Positions 1-9,386 of a DNA stretch of 64,000 bases are shown here, one piece after another. The DNA is from Enterobacter sp. EA-1 (GTDB lineage: Bacteria > Pseudomonadota > Gammaproteobacteria > Enterobacterales > Enterobacteriaceae). The position numbers and the translations under genes are program-made. Numbering within the stretch: the stretch's first letter is position 1; every line of letters starts with the position of its first letter. The stretch is taken from assembly GCA_002886105.1 (NCBI GenBank), contig CP025776.1, positions 1,798,001-1,862,000 of the forward strand. Direction: 5' to 3'. The notes below the pieces were generated by a model, which saw only the letters and a program-made list of their open reading frames with translations, was not told the DNA's origin and did not search any database.

Positions 1-457
1 GGAGATTGTCGCCCGGCACCACGATGCAGGCCAGCAGACCGCCGATCAGTGGGGGAATGAGCGCGCTGCCAATCGCCAGACGCACCCAGTCGTTGAGATT
101 CTGTAATGGGTTATACGAGGGCAGCAGTTTACGCAGCAGTATCGCACCGATCACCGCTTCCACAATGTTGATGGCGGTATAGCGGAGATCGACAAAGTCG
201 GGGGAAAAAAGAAAAAATCGTCGCAGCGACATTGCCCAGCGTACAGGCGAGCGCGATACCGGGCCACATCCGCCCGGCGTGACGATAAAACGCCACGGTC
301 ATAATAGCGGTGGGTAACCACAGTGGCGCGATGGCGGTGCCAAAACGAATCAGCTCCAGCGAGAACAGGGTAAAGATAAAAGAAAGCAGCCCTAAACTGA
401 TGAGTCGCAGTCCGGATATGGAGTGGTAACCAAAACGCGCTGGTAGTGTTTCTTCAT
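1..457 (-). CDS. dgcE: Diguanylate cyclase DgcE (YegE), N-terminal part
   Basis: The minus strand from an ATG at 457 encodes the start of the large membrane diguanylate cyclase DgcE, which makes cyclic di-GMP and in E. coli feeds the curli/CsgD decision. Only the N-terminal MASE1 membrane sensor lies in the window; PAS, GGDEF and EAL-like parts would lie beyond base 1. After restoring one lost G near 410, the reading gives SLGLLSFIFTLFSLEL and FYRHAGRMWPGIAL, close to E. coli YegE. A second indel near 200-215 shifts the frame again before INIVEAVIGAILLRKLLP. It is divergent from udk, as in E. coli. Identity is confident; the coordinates are partial and the frame is broken by probable sequencing errors. 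Confidence 0.85.
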
Positions 458-813
458 TTACCGCTTAGTCCGCAAACCCTGTGCCGTCGGGAACGGAGTC
501 CGGACGTATAAATTTGAATTTCGGATTATGCTAGTACAAACAATTTACAATTCCTATGGCGGGCGCTCATAATTTGACATCATAGTGTTATTAATTACTT
601 AGTCCGTAGAAAAAAGGCGCGTCACGCTTCATTTGTGAGCGTTTTAATTTGCGAATAGTCAGCGGGAAAAGCAAAAATAAACCACTTTGCGAGCGCCATC
701 CCTCCTGCGCGTATTCGACTGGTATCGCGACCACGAAATCCCTATAATTGCCGCGTTTGACGCTTTGGCGTCGTCCTTCCTTTACATCCGGAGTTAATCA
801 GGTCGCTAAATTT
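458..813. promoter_or_regulatory. Divergent dgcE/udk intergenic region
   Basis: This 356-base gap between the divergent dgcE and udk starts holds no gene that I can support. It is AT-rich around 520-670, includes a TTGACA-like hexamer near 575, and must contain the promoters of both genes. I see no strong hairpin with a T run and no operator that I can name. Confidence 0.4.
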
Positions 814-1473
814 ATGACTGATAAGTCCCATCAGTGCGTCATTATCGGCATCGCCGGCGCATCCGCTTCAGGTAAAAGTCTCATTGCCAGTACGCTTTAT
901 CGCGAACTGCGCGAACAGGTTGGTGATGAACATATTGGCGTTATTCCGGAAGACAGTTACTACAAAGATCAAAGCCATTTGTCGATGGAAGAGCGCGTAA
1001 AAACCAACTATGACCATCCCAGCGCGATGGATCACAGTCTGTTATTTCAGCATTTACAATCCATTAAACGCGGCGAAGCCATTGAGTTGCCCGTTTACAG
1101 CTACGTAGAACATACCCGCACCGCTGAAACGATCCTCATCGAACCGAAAAAAGTCATCATCCTGGAAGGGATCCTGCTGCTGACCGATTCGCGCCTGCGC
1201 GGTGAAATGAACTTCTCTATTTTTGTTGATACCCCACTGGATATCTGCCTGATGCGCCGTATTAAGCGCGACGTGAATGAGCGTGGGCGTTCGATGGACT
1301 CGGTGATGGCGCAGTATCAAAAAACCGTACGTCCGATGTTCCTGCAGTTTATTGAACCTTCCAAGCAGTACGCCGATATCATCGTGCCGCGCGGGGGCAA
1401 AAACCGCATCGCCATTGATATCCTGAAAGCCAAAATCAGCCAATTTTTTGGAATAATACATGTTAGGCTGTAA
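814..1473 (+). CDS. udk: Uridine/cytidine kinase
   Basis: Udk phosphorylates uridine and cytidine to UMP and CMP in cytoplasmic pyrimidine salvage. The P-loop GASASGKS sits near residues 14-21, followed by the [11 protein letters not shown] and [10 protein letters not shown] segments typical of the family. I start at 814 ([12 protein letters not shown]) to match E. coli Udk, not at the upstream in-frame ATG at 748, which would add an unrelated leader. The raw frame ends at 1473 with an odd tail after SQFF; removing one G at 1450-1451 gives the family ending FFE and a stop at 1454-1456, at the normal 213 residues. It heads the udk-dcd-asmA row. Confidence 0.96.
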   Translation: MTDKSHQCVIIGIAGASASGKSLIASTLYRELREQVGDEHIGVIPEDSYYKDQSHLSMEERVKTNYDHPSAMDHSLLFQHLQSIKRGEAIELPVYSYVEHTRTAETILIEPKKVIILEGILLLTDSRLRGEMNFSIFVDTPLDICLMRRIKRDVNERGRSMDSVMAQYQKTVRPMFLQFIEPSKQYADIIVPRGGKNRIAIDILKAKISQFFGIIHVRL

Positions 1474-1539
1474 CACTCAGTATTAACCGCTGCCCCTGAG
1501 GAATCTTCAGGGGATATCGCACCAAAAGGAGAATGTGCC

Positions 1540-2121
1540 ATGCGTCTTTGTGACCGCGATATTGGAAGCCCTGGTTGGATCAAGGCCGCCTTATTACCCC
1601 CGCGTCCCCCGGTAGAGCGTATTAATGGCGCTACGGTGGATGTCCGCCTTGGCAACAAATTCCGCACATTCAGTGGCCATACGGCGGCATTTATTGATTT
1701 AAGCGGCCCAAAACACGAAGTCAGCGCTGCGCTTGATCGCGTGATGAGCGACGAGATCGTGCTCGCCGACGGCGAGGCGTTTTACCTGCATCCCGGCGAG
1801 CTGGCGCTGGCGGTAACCTATGAGTCCGTTACCTTGCCTGCGGATTTGGTCGGCTGGCTGGATGGCCGTTCGTCGCTGGCCCGTTTAGGGGCTGATGGTG
1901 CACGTTACCGCGCACCGCATCGATCCCGGCTGGTCGGGTTGTATTGTGCTGGAGTTTTACAACTCCGGTAAATTGCCGCTGGCGCTGCGTCCGGCATGCT
2001 GATCGGCGCATTGAGCTTTGAGCCGCTGTCGGGCCCGGCCGATCGCCCCTATAACCGCCGCGAAGACGCGAAGTATCGCGATCAGCAAGGCGCGGTCGCC
2101 AGCCGCATTGACAAAGACTGA
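1540..2121 (+). CDS. dcd: dCTP deaminase
   Basis: Dcd deaminates dCTP to dUTP, supplying most dUMP for thymidylate synthesis. The ends MRLCDRDI and ASRIDKD, the block [17 protein letters not shown] and the active-site region [11 protein letters not shown] match E. coli Dcd over its usual 193 residues. A ribosome site (AAAGGAGA) precedes the ATG. The raw frame is disturbed: three single-base insertions at about 1565-1605 cancel out and garble residues 9-20, an extra G near 1887 and a lost G near 1994 shift the frame again. One of the insertions turns GCCTGG into GCCCTGG. The gene is almost certainly intact in the organism. Confidence 0.93.
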
Positions 2122-2146
2122 GTGACGTAAGCCCACTGAGGATGCC

Positions 2147-4037
2147 ATGAGAAGAGTGTTAACCACGCTGATGATTTTACTGGTCGTGCTGGTTGCCGGC
2201 CTGTCGGCGTTGGTATTACTGGTAAATCCCAACGATTTTCGTGCGTATATGGTGCGCCGAGGTCGAGGCGCGTAGCGGCTATCAGTTACAGCTTGATGGC
2301 CCGCTGCGCTGGCACATCTGGCCGCAGCTTAGCATTCTGTCCGGGCGGATGACCCTGACCGCCCCGGGAGCGCAAACGGCGGTGGTTAAAGCCGACAATA
2401 TGCGTCTTGATGTGGCGTTATGGCCATTGCTGTCGCATCAGTTGCAAGTCAAACAGGTGATGCTGAAAGGGGCCATCATTCAGTTGACCCCCGCAAAGCA
2501 AAGCGGCGGTGCAAAAAGATGCCCCGGTGGCGCCGAGAAGAGAACGCGCTGCCTGATGTGGCAGACGATCGCGGCTGGTCATGGGATATTGCCGGTTTGC
2601 AGGTGGCGGATAGCGTGCTGGTGTTCCAGCATGATGATGATGATCCGATAACGGTGCGCGATATTCGCTTGCAAATGGAGCAGGATGCGCAGCATCAGGC
2701 GGCTCTTGATTTCTCCGGGCGCGTTAACCGCAACCAGCGCGATTTGACGCTTTCCCTGAGTGCGAAAGTCGATGCGCAGGACTATCCGCACAACCTGAAT
2801 GCCGTGGTAGATAGCCTGGAAATGGCAACTGCAAGGCGGCGATGTGCCGTCGCAGGGCATTACCGGGGAAGGGCGCTTACAGGCGCAGTGGCAGGGCGCA
2901 CAGCGTCGTCTCACACTGAGCAACCTGAGCCTGAGTGCTAACGACAGCGCTTTTACCGGTAATGGTAGCGTGACCTTTGCCGCTCAGCCCGTCTGGGCGC
3001 TTGATTTGAATTTTGACACCCCTGAACCTCGATAATTTACTGGCCCCGGAAACCAGCGAAGCCGCCAGCAGCGATGTTCAGCAACAGGGGCAGCAGGCGC
3101 AGAACCGGTTGCCAAGACCGGTGATTGCCAACAGTCAGGATATGCCAGAGTACAACGGCTTACGCGGCTTTGTGGCGCAGGTCGGCGTGACGGCGAAGAC
3201 GCTGCGCTGGCGCGGGATGACGTTTAATGACGTCACCGGGCAATTTGCTAACCAGCTTGGCTTGCTCGATCCCGACACTGGAAGGGAAAATGGGCAACGG
3301 GCGCATTGCCTTGCCGGGGACGCTGGATGTGCGCGGTGAGCAGTCCCGGGCCGTTTTCCAGCCGCGACTGGATGACGTGGAAATCGGCAATATCCTTAAA
3401 GCCTTTAATTATCCTATCGCGCTAACGGGCAGCCTGACGCTGGCGGGGGATTTCTCGGGTCCGCGCATTGATGCGGATAATTTCCGCCGCCACTGGCAGG
3501 GCGAAGCGCATGTTGATCTGAAAAACAGCCGCATGGAAGGGCTGAACTTCCAGCAGTTAATCCAACAGGCGGTGGCGCGCAGCAGCGATGTGCAGACGCA
3601 GGAAAACGATGATACCGCCACGCGGCTGGATAATTCTCACGACTGACATTGCGCTGGATGAAGGGCAAATGACCTTCAGCAATATGCAGGGCAGTTCTGC
3701 GGTATTGTCGCTGACCGGCGAAGGGCAAATGGATCTGGTGAAAGAGCAGACGGATACGCGCTTTAACGTGCGCGTTCTGCAAGGCCTGGCAGGGCGACGG
3801 GGAGTTGGTTGATTTCCTGAAAATACGCCAATCCCGCTTACTGTCTACGGTCAGTGGCAGTCGCTTCACTACAGTTTGCAGGTCGATCAGTTGCTGCGTA
3901 AGCATTTGCAGGATGAAGCGAAACATCGGCTGAATGACTGGGCTGACCGTAATAAAGATCGCCAGAGCGGCAAAGATGTGAAAAAACTGCTCGACAAAAT
4001 GGGGGTGCATCTCCGGCCGGGGGAACTGGCCGGATAA
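2147..4037 (+). CDS. asmA: AsmA outer-membrane assembly protein
   Basis: AsmA is an inner-membrane-anchored periplasmic AsmA/TamB-type protein that affects outer-membrane lipid and porin assembly. The start [19 protein letters not shown] gives a single N-terminal membrane segment; then come [78 protein letters not shown] and [15 protein letters not shown], all colinear with E. coli AsmA. The length of about 630 codons fits the family (617 in E. coli). The frame breaks repeatedly; at 2257-2262 CCGAGG replaces the CCAGG needed for [12 protein letters not shown]. It is the last gene of udk-dcd-asmA and converges on the nudix gene. The C-terminal extension after KKLLDKM may itself reflect an indel. 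Confidence 0.93.
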
Positions 4038-4070
4038 ACGCAACGCCAACCGGCAGCTATAGCATCTGTC

Positions 4071-4652
4071 TTACAGGATCCCTTCCAGCGCCGGTGTTGT
4101 AACAGCATAATGGTTTTGCCATCGGCAATGTCGCCGCTGCGGATCCCCGCCAGCGCCGTGGCAAAATCCATCTCCACCACTTCAATATCTTCCCCTTCGT
4201 CAATCAGCCCGCCGCCTTCGTTGATACGTCGACTGTCGTCATACTCTGCGATGAAGAAATGCAGTCTCTCCGTTACCGAGCCCGGGCTCATCCAGCTTCA
4301 AACACTTTTTGCACCGGGTCAATGCGGTAGCCGGTTTCCTCTTCAGCCTCGTGCTTAATACGCTCTTCAGGATCGAGTGCATCCAGCAGTCCGGCGGCCG
4401 CTTCCAGCAAAAGCCGTGATGCTGGCTGACAAACAGCGGTAAACGAAATTGCCGTGTCAGAACCACGCTGCGTTTGGCGCGGTTATACAGCAGGATCACA
4501 GCACCGTTACCGCGGTCGTAGACTTCGCGGGACTGACGTTGCCATTCACCGTCGCGTCGGCGGAAATCGAAGGTGTATTTGGTGAGTTTTCCCCAGTTTT
4601 CGGAAAGCGGTGTTGACGAGATAATGCGTATTTGTGCATGTTCAGATTGCAT
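4071..4652 (-). CDS. NudK-like nudix hydrolase (GDP-mannose pyrophosphatase family)
   Basis: This is a cytoplasmic nudix hydrolase resembling E. coli NudK, which cleaves GDP-mannose. Matching segments are [16 protein letters not shown], the nudix helix region EAEEETGY, a MSPGSVTE loop, [25 protein letters not shown] and [13 protein letters not shown]. Three errors break the frame: a lost T in the [15 protein letters not shown] segment near 4415, a lost C near 4297 in a CCTGG context, and loss of T from CCTGG near 4095. Restoring the last gives LLQHLALEGIL and the stop at 4071. It is divergent from the DeoR-like gene. This pair is not present between asmA and yegH in E. coli. Hydrolysis of GDP-sugars would be relevant to the GDP-mannose/GDP-fucose pathway nearby, but that link is inference. 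Confidence 0.85.
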
Positions 4653-4686
4653 GGTCGCTCCTCAGGTCGTAGAATCGCCAGCATAA

Positions 4687-4722
4687 CGTGCATGTTCGTG
4701 CATCATCAAGTAATTTCGTGCA
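4687..4722. promoter_or_regulatory. Phased CGTGCA direct repeats, probable DeoR-type operator
   Basis: The hexamer CGTGCA occurs at 4687, 4697 and 4717, so the copies are 10 and 20 bases apart and lie on the same helical face. The last two are part of the octamer TTCGTGCA. They lie between the divergent nudK-like and deoR-like starts. DeoR-family repressors often bind direct repeats near their own promoter, so an autoregulatory operator is the likely meaning; this is inference. Confidence 0.5.
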
Positions 4723-4734
4723 ATGGAGTTCACC

Positions 4735-5494
4735 ATGCTCACCTCGCAACGTAAGCAATTGATTCTGACCCGTCTCGCCGAAGAGGGGCAGGTGTTGTCC
4801 CGAAACCTTAGCGAAGCGTTTGGCGTGTCGGAGGATACGATCCGGCGTGATTTGCGCGAACTGGCGGCGGAGGGGCTGCTTCCAGCGAGTACACGGTGGG
4901 GCTTTGCCCGCTTCAGCCGCGGTTGTCACCTTTGCGGAGCGGCAGAGTCTGCAATCTGATGCCAAACGGCGGATTGCGCAAAAGGCGCGCAGCTGGTCTC
5001 TCCAGCCGGGGCAGGTGGTGATGATTGATGGCGGCACGACAACCGCTGAGCTGATCACCTTCTTCCCGCCGGACCTGAAACTGACGGTCGTCACGCACAG
5101 TCCGGGTATCGCGGTGGGACTGGCGCAACACCCGTTGATTACGGTGATCATGATTGGCGGTCAGTTGTACAAGCACTCTATCGTGAATGTGGGGGCGGCG
5201 GCGTTTGAAGGGATTGCCAGAGTGCGCGCCGATCTCTTTTTTATGGGCGTCACAGGCGTGCATGTGGACGCCGGGTTGAGTACCGGCGATTTTGAAGAGT
5301 CGCGCATCAAGCGGGCCATGGCGGATCGTGCGGCGGAAACGATTGTACTGGCATCGCCGGAAAAACTGCACACCGCATCACCGTGGGTGATTGGCGATAT
5401 TTCGCTGGTCAATACACTGGTCGTTGACGCGCAGACTGACGAACGCAGTCTGGCGCCATTTGCTCAGCGGGGCATTGCCATTGTGAAAGCCTGA
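4735..5494 (+). CDS. DeoR/GlpR-family transcriptional regulator
   Basis: This is a repressor-type regulator with an N-terminal HTH (QRKQLILTRLAEEGQVLSRNLSEAF, then VSEDTIRRDLRELAAEGL near residues 30-50) and a C-terminal sugar-phosphate sensor domain of the DeoR family (DGGTTTAELITFFPPDLKL, IMIGGQLYKHS, FMGVTGVHVDAGLSTGDFEE). I start at the ATG at 4735 because GGAG at 4725-4728 is well placed for it; an in-frame ATG at 4723 is possible. One inserted C near 4883 breaks the frame between the HTH and sensor domains; removing it gives the expected QRVHGGALP. The ligand is unknown, though the family usually senses phosphorylated sugars or nucleosides. It is divergent from the nudix gene and probably controls it. 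Confidence 0.86.
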
Positions 5495-5499
5495 CGTTT

Positions 5500-5515
5500 G
5501 CCGGGAAACCCCGGC
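5500..5515. terminator. Short hairpin between convergent deoR-like gene and yegH
   Basis: GCCGGG pairs with CCCGGC around an A-rich loop in the 24-base gap between two converging genes. There is no clear T run, so it is only a weak candidate terminator. Confidence 0.3.
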
Positions 5516-5518
5516 GCA

Positions 5519-7102
5519 TCAGACCTCGTAGTCGAGATCGTCTTCGTTTTGCAGTGGAATAAGCTGCACTTTCTGCACGCGGTGGCTTTCAACTTCCAGT
5601 GTTTTAAGCAGGAAGTCGCCGACCTGAACCTCTTCACCGGGTTTCGGCACACGTTGCAGATACTCCATCAGCAGGCCGGCAATGGTGTGGTATTCACGCT
5701 TCTCGTCGAGGGGGCAGGGGAACATACTGCACCAGATCTTCCAGCGGCATATGGCCGTTGGCGGTCCAGCTTCCGTCGCTGTTTTTCTGAATATCATGCC
5801 GGGCATCGATCTCTTCCACTTCGTTGGGCAGATTACCGGCGATGGTTTCCATCACGTCGCTCAGGGTGACAATGCCTTCGACTGAGCCAAACTCATCCAC
5901 CACGAACGCAAAGTGCGTACGCGCATTGCGGAACTGCTCCAGCGCCTGCAATAGCGGCAGCGCTTCCGGGAACACCCGAGGGGCTGGCGTATTAGTGCTT
6001 TCAGATCCAGCGGTTCGCCGCGCAAGGATTGCTGCAACAGGTCAATCACGTGCACCACACCCAGCAAGTCATCCTGATCTTCACCGCCGGTCACCACCAC
6101 GCGGGTGTGCTGATTTTTATCCAGCAGGGCGCGGATCTCTGCCTCCGGCGCGCGCAGATCGATATGCTCAATATCGTGACGTGAGGTCATGATACTGCTG
6201 ACGGTACGCTGGTTAAGATTCAGCACCCTCTCAATCATGCGCCGCTCTTGCGGGTTAAAAATTTGACTGTCATCGTTGTCGCGCAGCATCGAGGCTGTGT
6301 CAGCGTCCAGCTCCGCATCCTCTTTGCGGCCACTTAACAGGCGCATCACGGTTTCGGTGGTGCGTTGACGCAATGTCTGATTAGCAAACAAGAAACGACG
6401 ACGGTTAAAGATGGCCAACTGGTTAAGCGCTTCAATCATCACCGAGAAGCCAATTGCCGCGTACAGGTAACCTTTGGGAATATGGAAACCGAAGCCGTCC
6501 GCCACGCTAAAACCAATCATCAGCAGGAAGCTTAAACAGAGAATGACAATGGTCGGGTGACTGTTGACAAAGCGGGTGAGGGATTTACTGGCAAGCAGCA
6601 TCAACGAAATGGCAATAACCACCGCAGCCATCATCACCGCCAGATGATCAACCATACCTACGGCGGTGATCACGGAGTCAAGTGAGAAGACGGCGTCCAG
6701 CACCACTATCTGTGTCACGACAGCCCAGAATTTCGCCCCGCGACGCTGCGTAGGGTTGTCGCTGTCTTTCCCTTCCAGCCGTTCATTCCAGTTCTACCGT
6801 GGCTTTAAACAGCAGGAATAAGCCGCCGACCAGCATAATCAGGTCGCGGGCGCTGAAGCTGAAATCCCGAACGGTAAACAGCGGATTGGTTAGCGTGACC
6901 AGCCACGAAATAGAGGCCAGCAACAGCAGGCGCATCAGCATGGCGAGTATCAGGCCGGTGAAGCGGGCGCGATCGCGCTGCGCCGGAGGTAATTTTTCCG
7001 CAAGAATTGCAATAAAAACCAGTTATCAATACCCAGAACCAGTTCGATTACGACCAGCGTAACCAGTCCGGCCCATATTGACGGATCGGCAATCCATTCC
7101 AT
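5519..7102 (-). CDS. yegH: YegH, TerC-type membrane protein with CBS and CorC domains
   Basis: YegH has an N-terminal TerC-like membrane domain followed by tandem CBS domains and a CorC/HlyC transporter-associated domain; its physiological role is not established. Seen here are [73 protein letters not shown] (CBS entry), [21 protein letters not shown] and the end [19 protein letters not shown], as in E. coli YegH (527 residues). The minus-strand ATG at 7102 ([13 protein letters not shown]) fits the family start. The frame is broken at several places, including 5975-5990, where CCCTCGGGTG stands in place of CCCTGGTG, and an extra C near 5717. It is divergent from wza, as in E. coli. Confidence 0.93.
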
Positions 7103-7277
7103 CGTTAACGTAACACCTTCAGTGATATGACAATTGTCACAGCGCGATCATGGATAAAGCTGGCGCAAAATGCAATGCCAGCCTGCGATTTATCTTATTT
7201 TAACGGCGAGCTGGAATATATTTTAATTCTATTTCCTTATTGTTACTGTGATTAATCATTAGAGAAAAATAAAGGAA

Positions 7278-7291
7278 TTAGGATATTTCGC
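7278..7291 (+). promoter_or_regulatory. Possible RcsAB box of the colanic acid operon
   Basis: TTAGGATATTTCGC shares about 9 of 14 positions with the RcsAB consensus TAAGAATATTCCTA and lies about 500 bases before wza, upstream of the JUMPstart, which is where the cps promoter is expected. The match is imperfect and the base calls in this window are unreliable, so this is tentative. Confidence 0.3.
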
Positions 7292-7576
7292 ACAAGTAGT
7301 TCGGGATTCTTTGCTTGTCAATATACGTAAAATCCTAAAAGCTGAAAACTTTGCCCTTAATATTATTCTTAAAAGATGTTTATCACAGGATGCTACCTTG
7401 CCTGCTATTCGCTTAGCTGCAACAATTCTTCGTGCATCATTAAATATACCAGCGCTGTTATTTTCAGCATTGTTTATCAGTGCTGAAAACACCACCCACA
7501 GTATTTTATCTGACCTGTCTCATGTCGTCGTCAGAAGAGGATAAAAAGGATGTCTGGCAATAACTTAGCGTTGAAT

Positions 7577-7614
7577 CAGTGGTTTGGTTACTGAAAACCA
7601 AGGGCGGTAGCGTG
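7577..7614 (+). promoter_or_regulatory. JUMPstart/ops element in wza leader
   Basis: The ops core GGCGGTAGCGTG is at 7603-7614, preceded by a stretch starting CAGTGGTTTGGTTACTG that resembles the 39-base JUMPstart consensus. RfaH binds the ops element on the paused transcription complex and prevents early termination across long polysaccharide operons. It lies about 180 bases upstream of wza, inside the untranslated leader, as in E. coli. The rest of the 689-base gap from 7103 to 7791 is AT-rich and holds no gene that I recognise. Confidence 0.88.
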
Positions 7615-7791
7615 CCTGACAGTCATCAACCTGTGCAGATTATTCTGTAATCGCATGTGGTTGAATAAGCTCTTTTAGGACTGATGCCAGTTATATTTCT
7701 TCGCGATTAACTGCATTCTGAATCTGTGTACAGCTTGAGCGCTTATATAAATCGCACAGGATAATTACTCTGCCAAAGTGATAATTAATCA

Positions 7792-8931
7792 ATGATGAAA
7801 TCTAAAACGAAATTGATGCCATTATTGGTGTCCATAAGCTTGATGAGTGGCTGCACAATTTTTCCTCGGTAGCAATATGTCTACGATGGGAAAGGATGTG
7901 ATTAAACAGCAGGATGCAGACTTTGATTTAGACCGTATGGTGAACGTTTATCCATTGACGCCGCGTCTGATTGAACAATTGCGCCCGCGTCCGAATGTCG
8001 CTCAGCCGAATATGTCGCTGGACTAGAAATTGCCGCCTACCAGTATCGTGTAGGGCCGGAGATGTACTGAATGTCACCGTTTGGGATCACCCGGAATTGA
8101 CGACCCCGGCCGGTCAGTACCGCAGCTCCAGCGATGCCGGTAACTGGGTTCAGCCCGATGGCACCATGTTTTACCCCTATGTGGGTCGCGTGCAGGTGGT
8201 TGGCAAAACGCTTAGCGAGATCCGTAGTGATATTACCAGCCGTTTAGCGCAGTACATTGCTGACCCGCAGGTGGACGTTAATATCGCCGCATTCCGCTCG
8301 CAAAAAGCCTATATCTCGGGCCAGTTGGCAAATCCGGCCAACAGGCAATCACCAACGTACCGCTTACCGTGCTTGATGCTGTCAACGCGGCAGGCGGTCT
8401 GACCGATAACGCCGACTGGCGCAACGTCATCCCTGACCCACCGGGGGAAAGAGCAGCGCATTTCGCTGCAGGCGCTGATGCAAAACGGCGATTTGAGCCC
8501 AGAACCGGTTGCTCTACCCGGGCGACATTCTCTTCGTTCCGCGTAATGACGACCTGAAAGTGTTCGTGATGGGTGAAGTGAAAAACAGAGCACCCTCAAA
8601 ATGGACTTCAGCGGCATGACGCTGACCGAAGCGCTGGGCCAGGAGCCGAAGGTATCGATCTGACGACCTCCAACGCCAGTGGTGTGTTCGTGATCCGTCC
8701 GCTGACCAGCGAGAACGGTCGCGGTGGCAAGATTGCCAACATTTACCAGCTGGATATGTCGGATGCCACTTCACTGGTGATGGCGACGAATTTCAGACTC
8801 CAGCCATATGACGTGGTGTACGTCACAACAGCTCCGGTGGCGCGCTGGAATCGTCCATCTCCCAGTTGCTGCCGACAATCAGTGGCCTTCGCTACATGAC
8901 CGATTCGGCCAGCACCATCCATAAATGGTGA
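7792..8931 (+). CDS. wza: Wza, outer-membrane polysaccharide export lipoprotein
   Basis: Wza forms the octameric outer-membrane channel through which group 1 capsule or colanic acid leaves the cell. The N-terminus [12 protein letters not shown] with a lipobox ending SGC marks a lipoprotein signal. Later blocks are [71 protein letters not shown] and [19 protein letters not shown], all as in E. coli Wza (379 residues). The frame breaks many times; the first at 7864-7869 is CCTCGG for the CCTGG in the codons of [10 protein letters not shown]. The stop at 8929-8931 is just ahead of wzb. First gene of the colanic acid operon. Confidence 0.95.
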
Positions 8932-8937
8932 TGCGCA

Positions 8938-9384
8938 ATGTTTAATAAAATTCTGGTGGTATGCGTGGGGAACATTTGCCGTTCCCCCAACGGCAGAGCG
9001 GCTGCTGAAAAAATACCAACCCGCATTAACCGTGGAGTCGGCGGGTCTGGGGGCGCTGGTAGGACGCAGCGCCGATGCCAACGCCGTCAGTGTGGCGGCG
9101 GACAATCAACTTTCTCTGGAGGGGCATAGCGCGCGGCAGGTTTCCAGGAAGAATGTGCCGTCAATACGACCTGATTCTGGTCATGGAAAAACGCCACATT
9201 GCCTCGCTGTGCGAGATTGCCCCGGAAATGCGTGGAAAAGTCGTGCTGTTTGGCCACTGGGATAACGAACGGGAGATTCCCGATCCGTTTCGCAAAAGCC
9301 GTGAGGCCTTTGGAAGCCGTTTACACCTTACTTGATCAGTCTGCCCGCCATTGGGCGCAGGCATTGCAAGCTCAGCAGGGATAA
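8938..9384 (+). CDS. wzb: Wzb, low-molecular-weight protein tyrosine phosphatase
   Basis: Wzb removes phosphate from the tyrosine kinase Wzc, and this cycling is needed for colanic acid polymerisation. The active-site loop CVGNICRSP (C-x5-R) is at residues 9-17; the general acid region DPFRKS and the end RHWAQALQAQQG match E. coli Wzb, 147 residues long. The ATG at 8938 gives MFNKILVVCVGN. Several single-base indels interrupt the frame (for example near 8988, 9150 and 9310). It sits 6 bases after wza and 2 bases before wzc. Confidence 0.94.
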
Positions 9385-9386
9385 CA

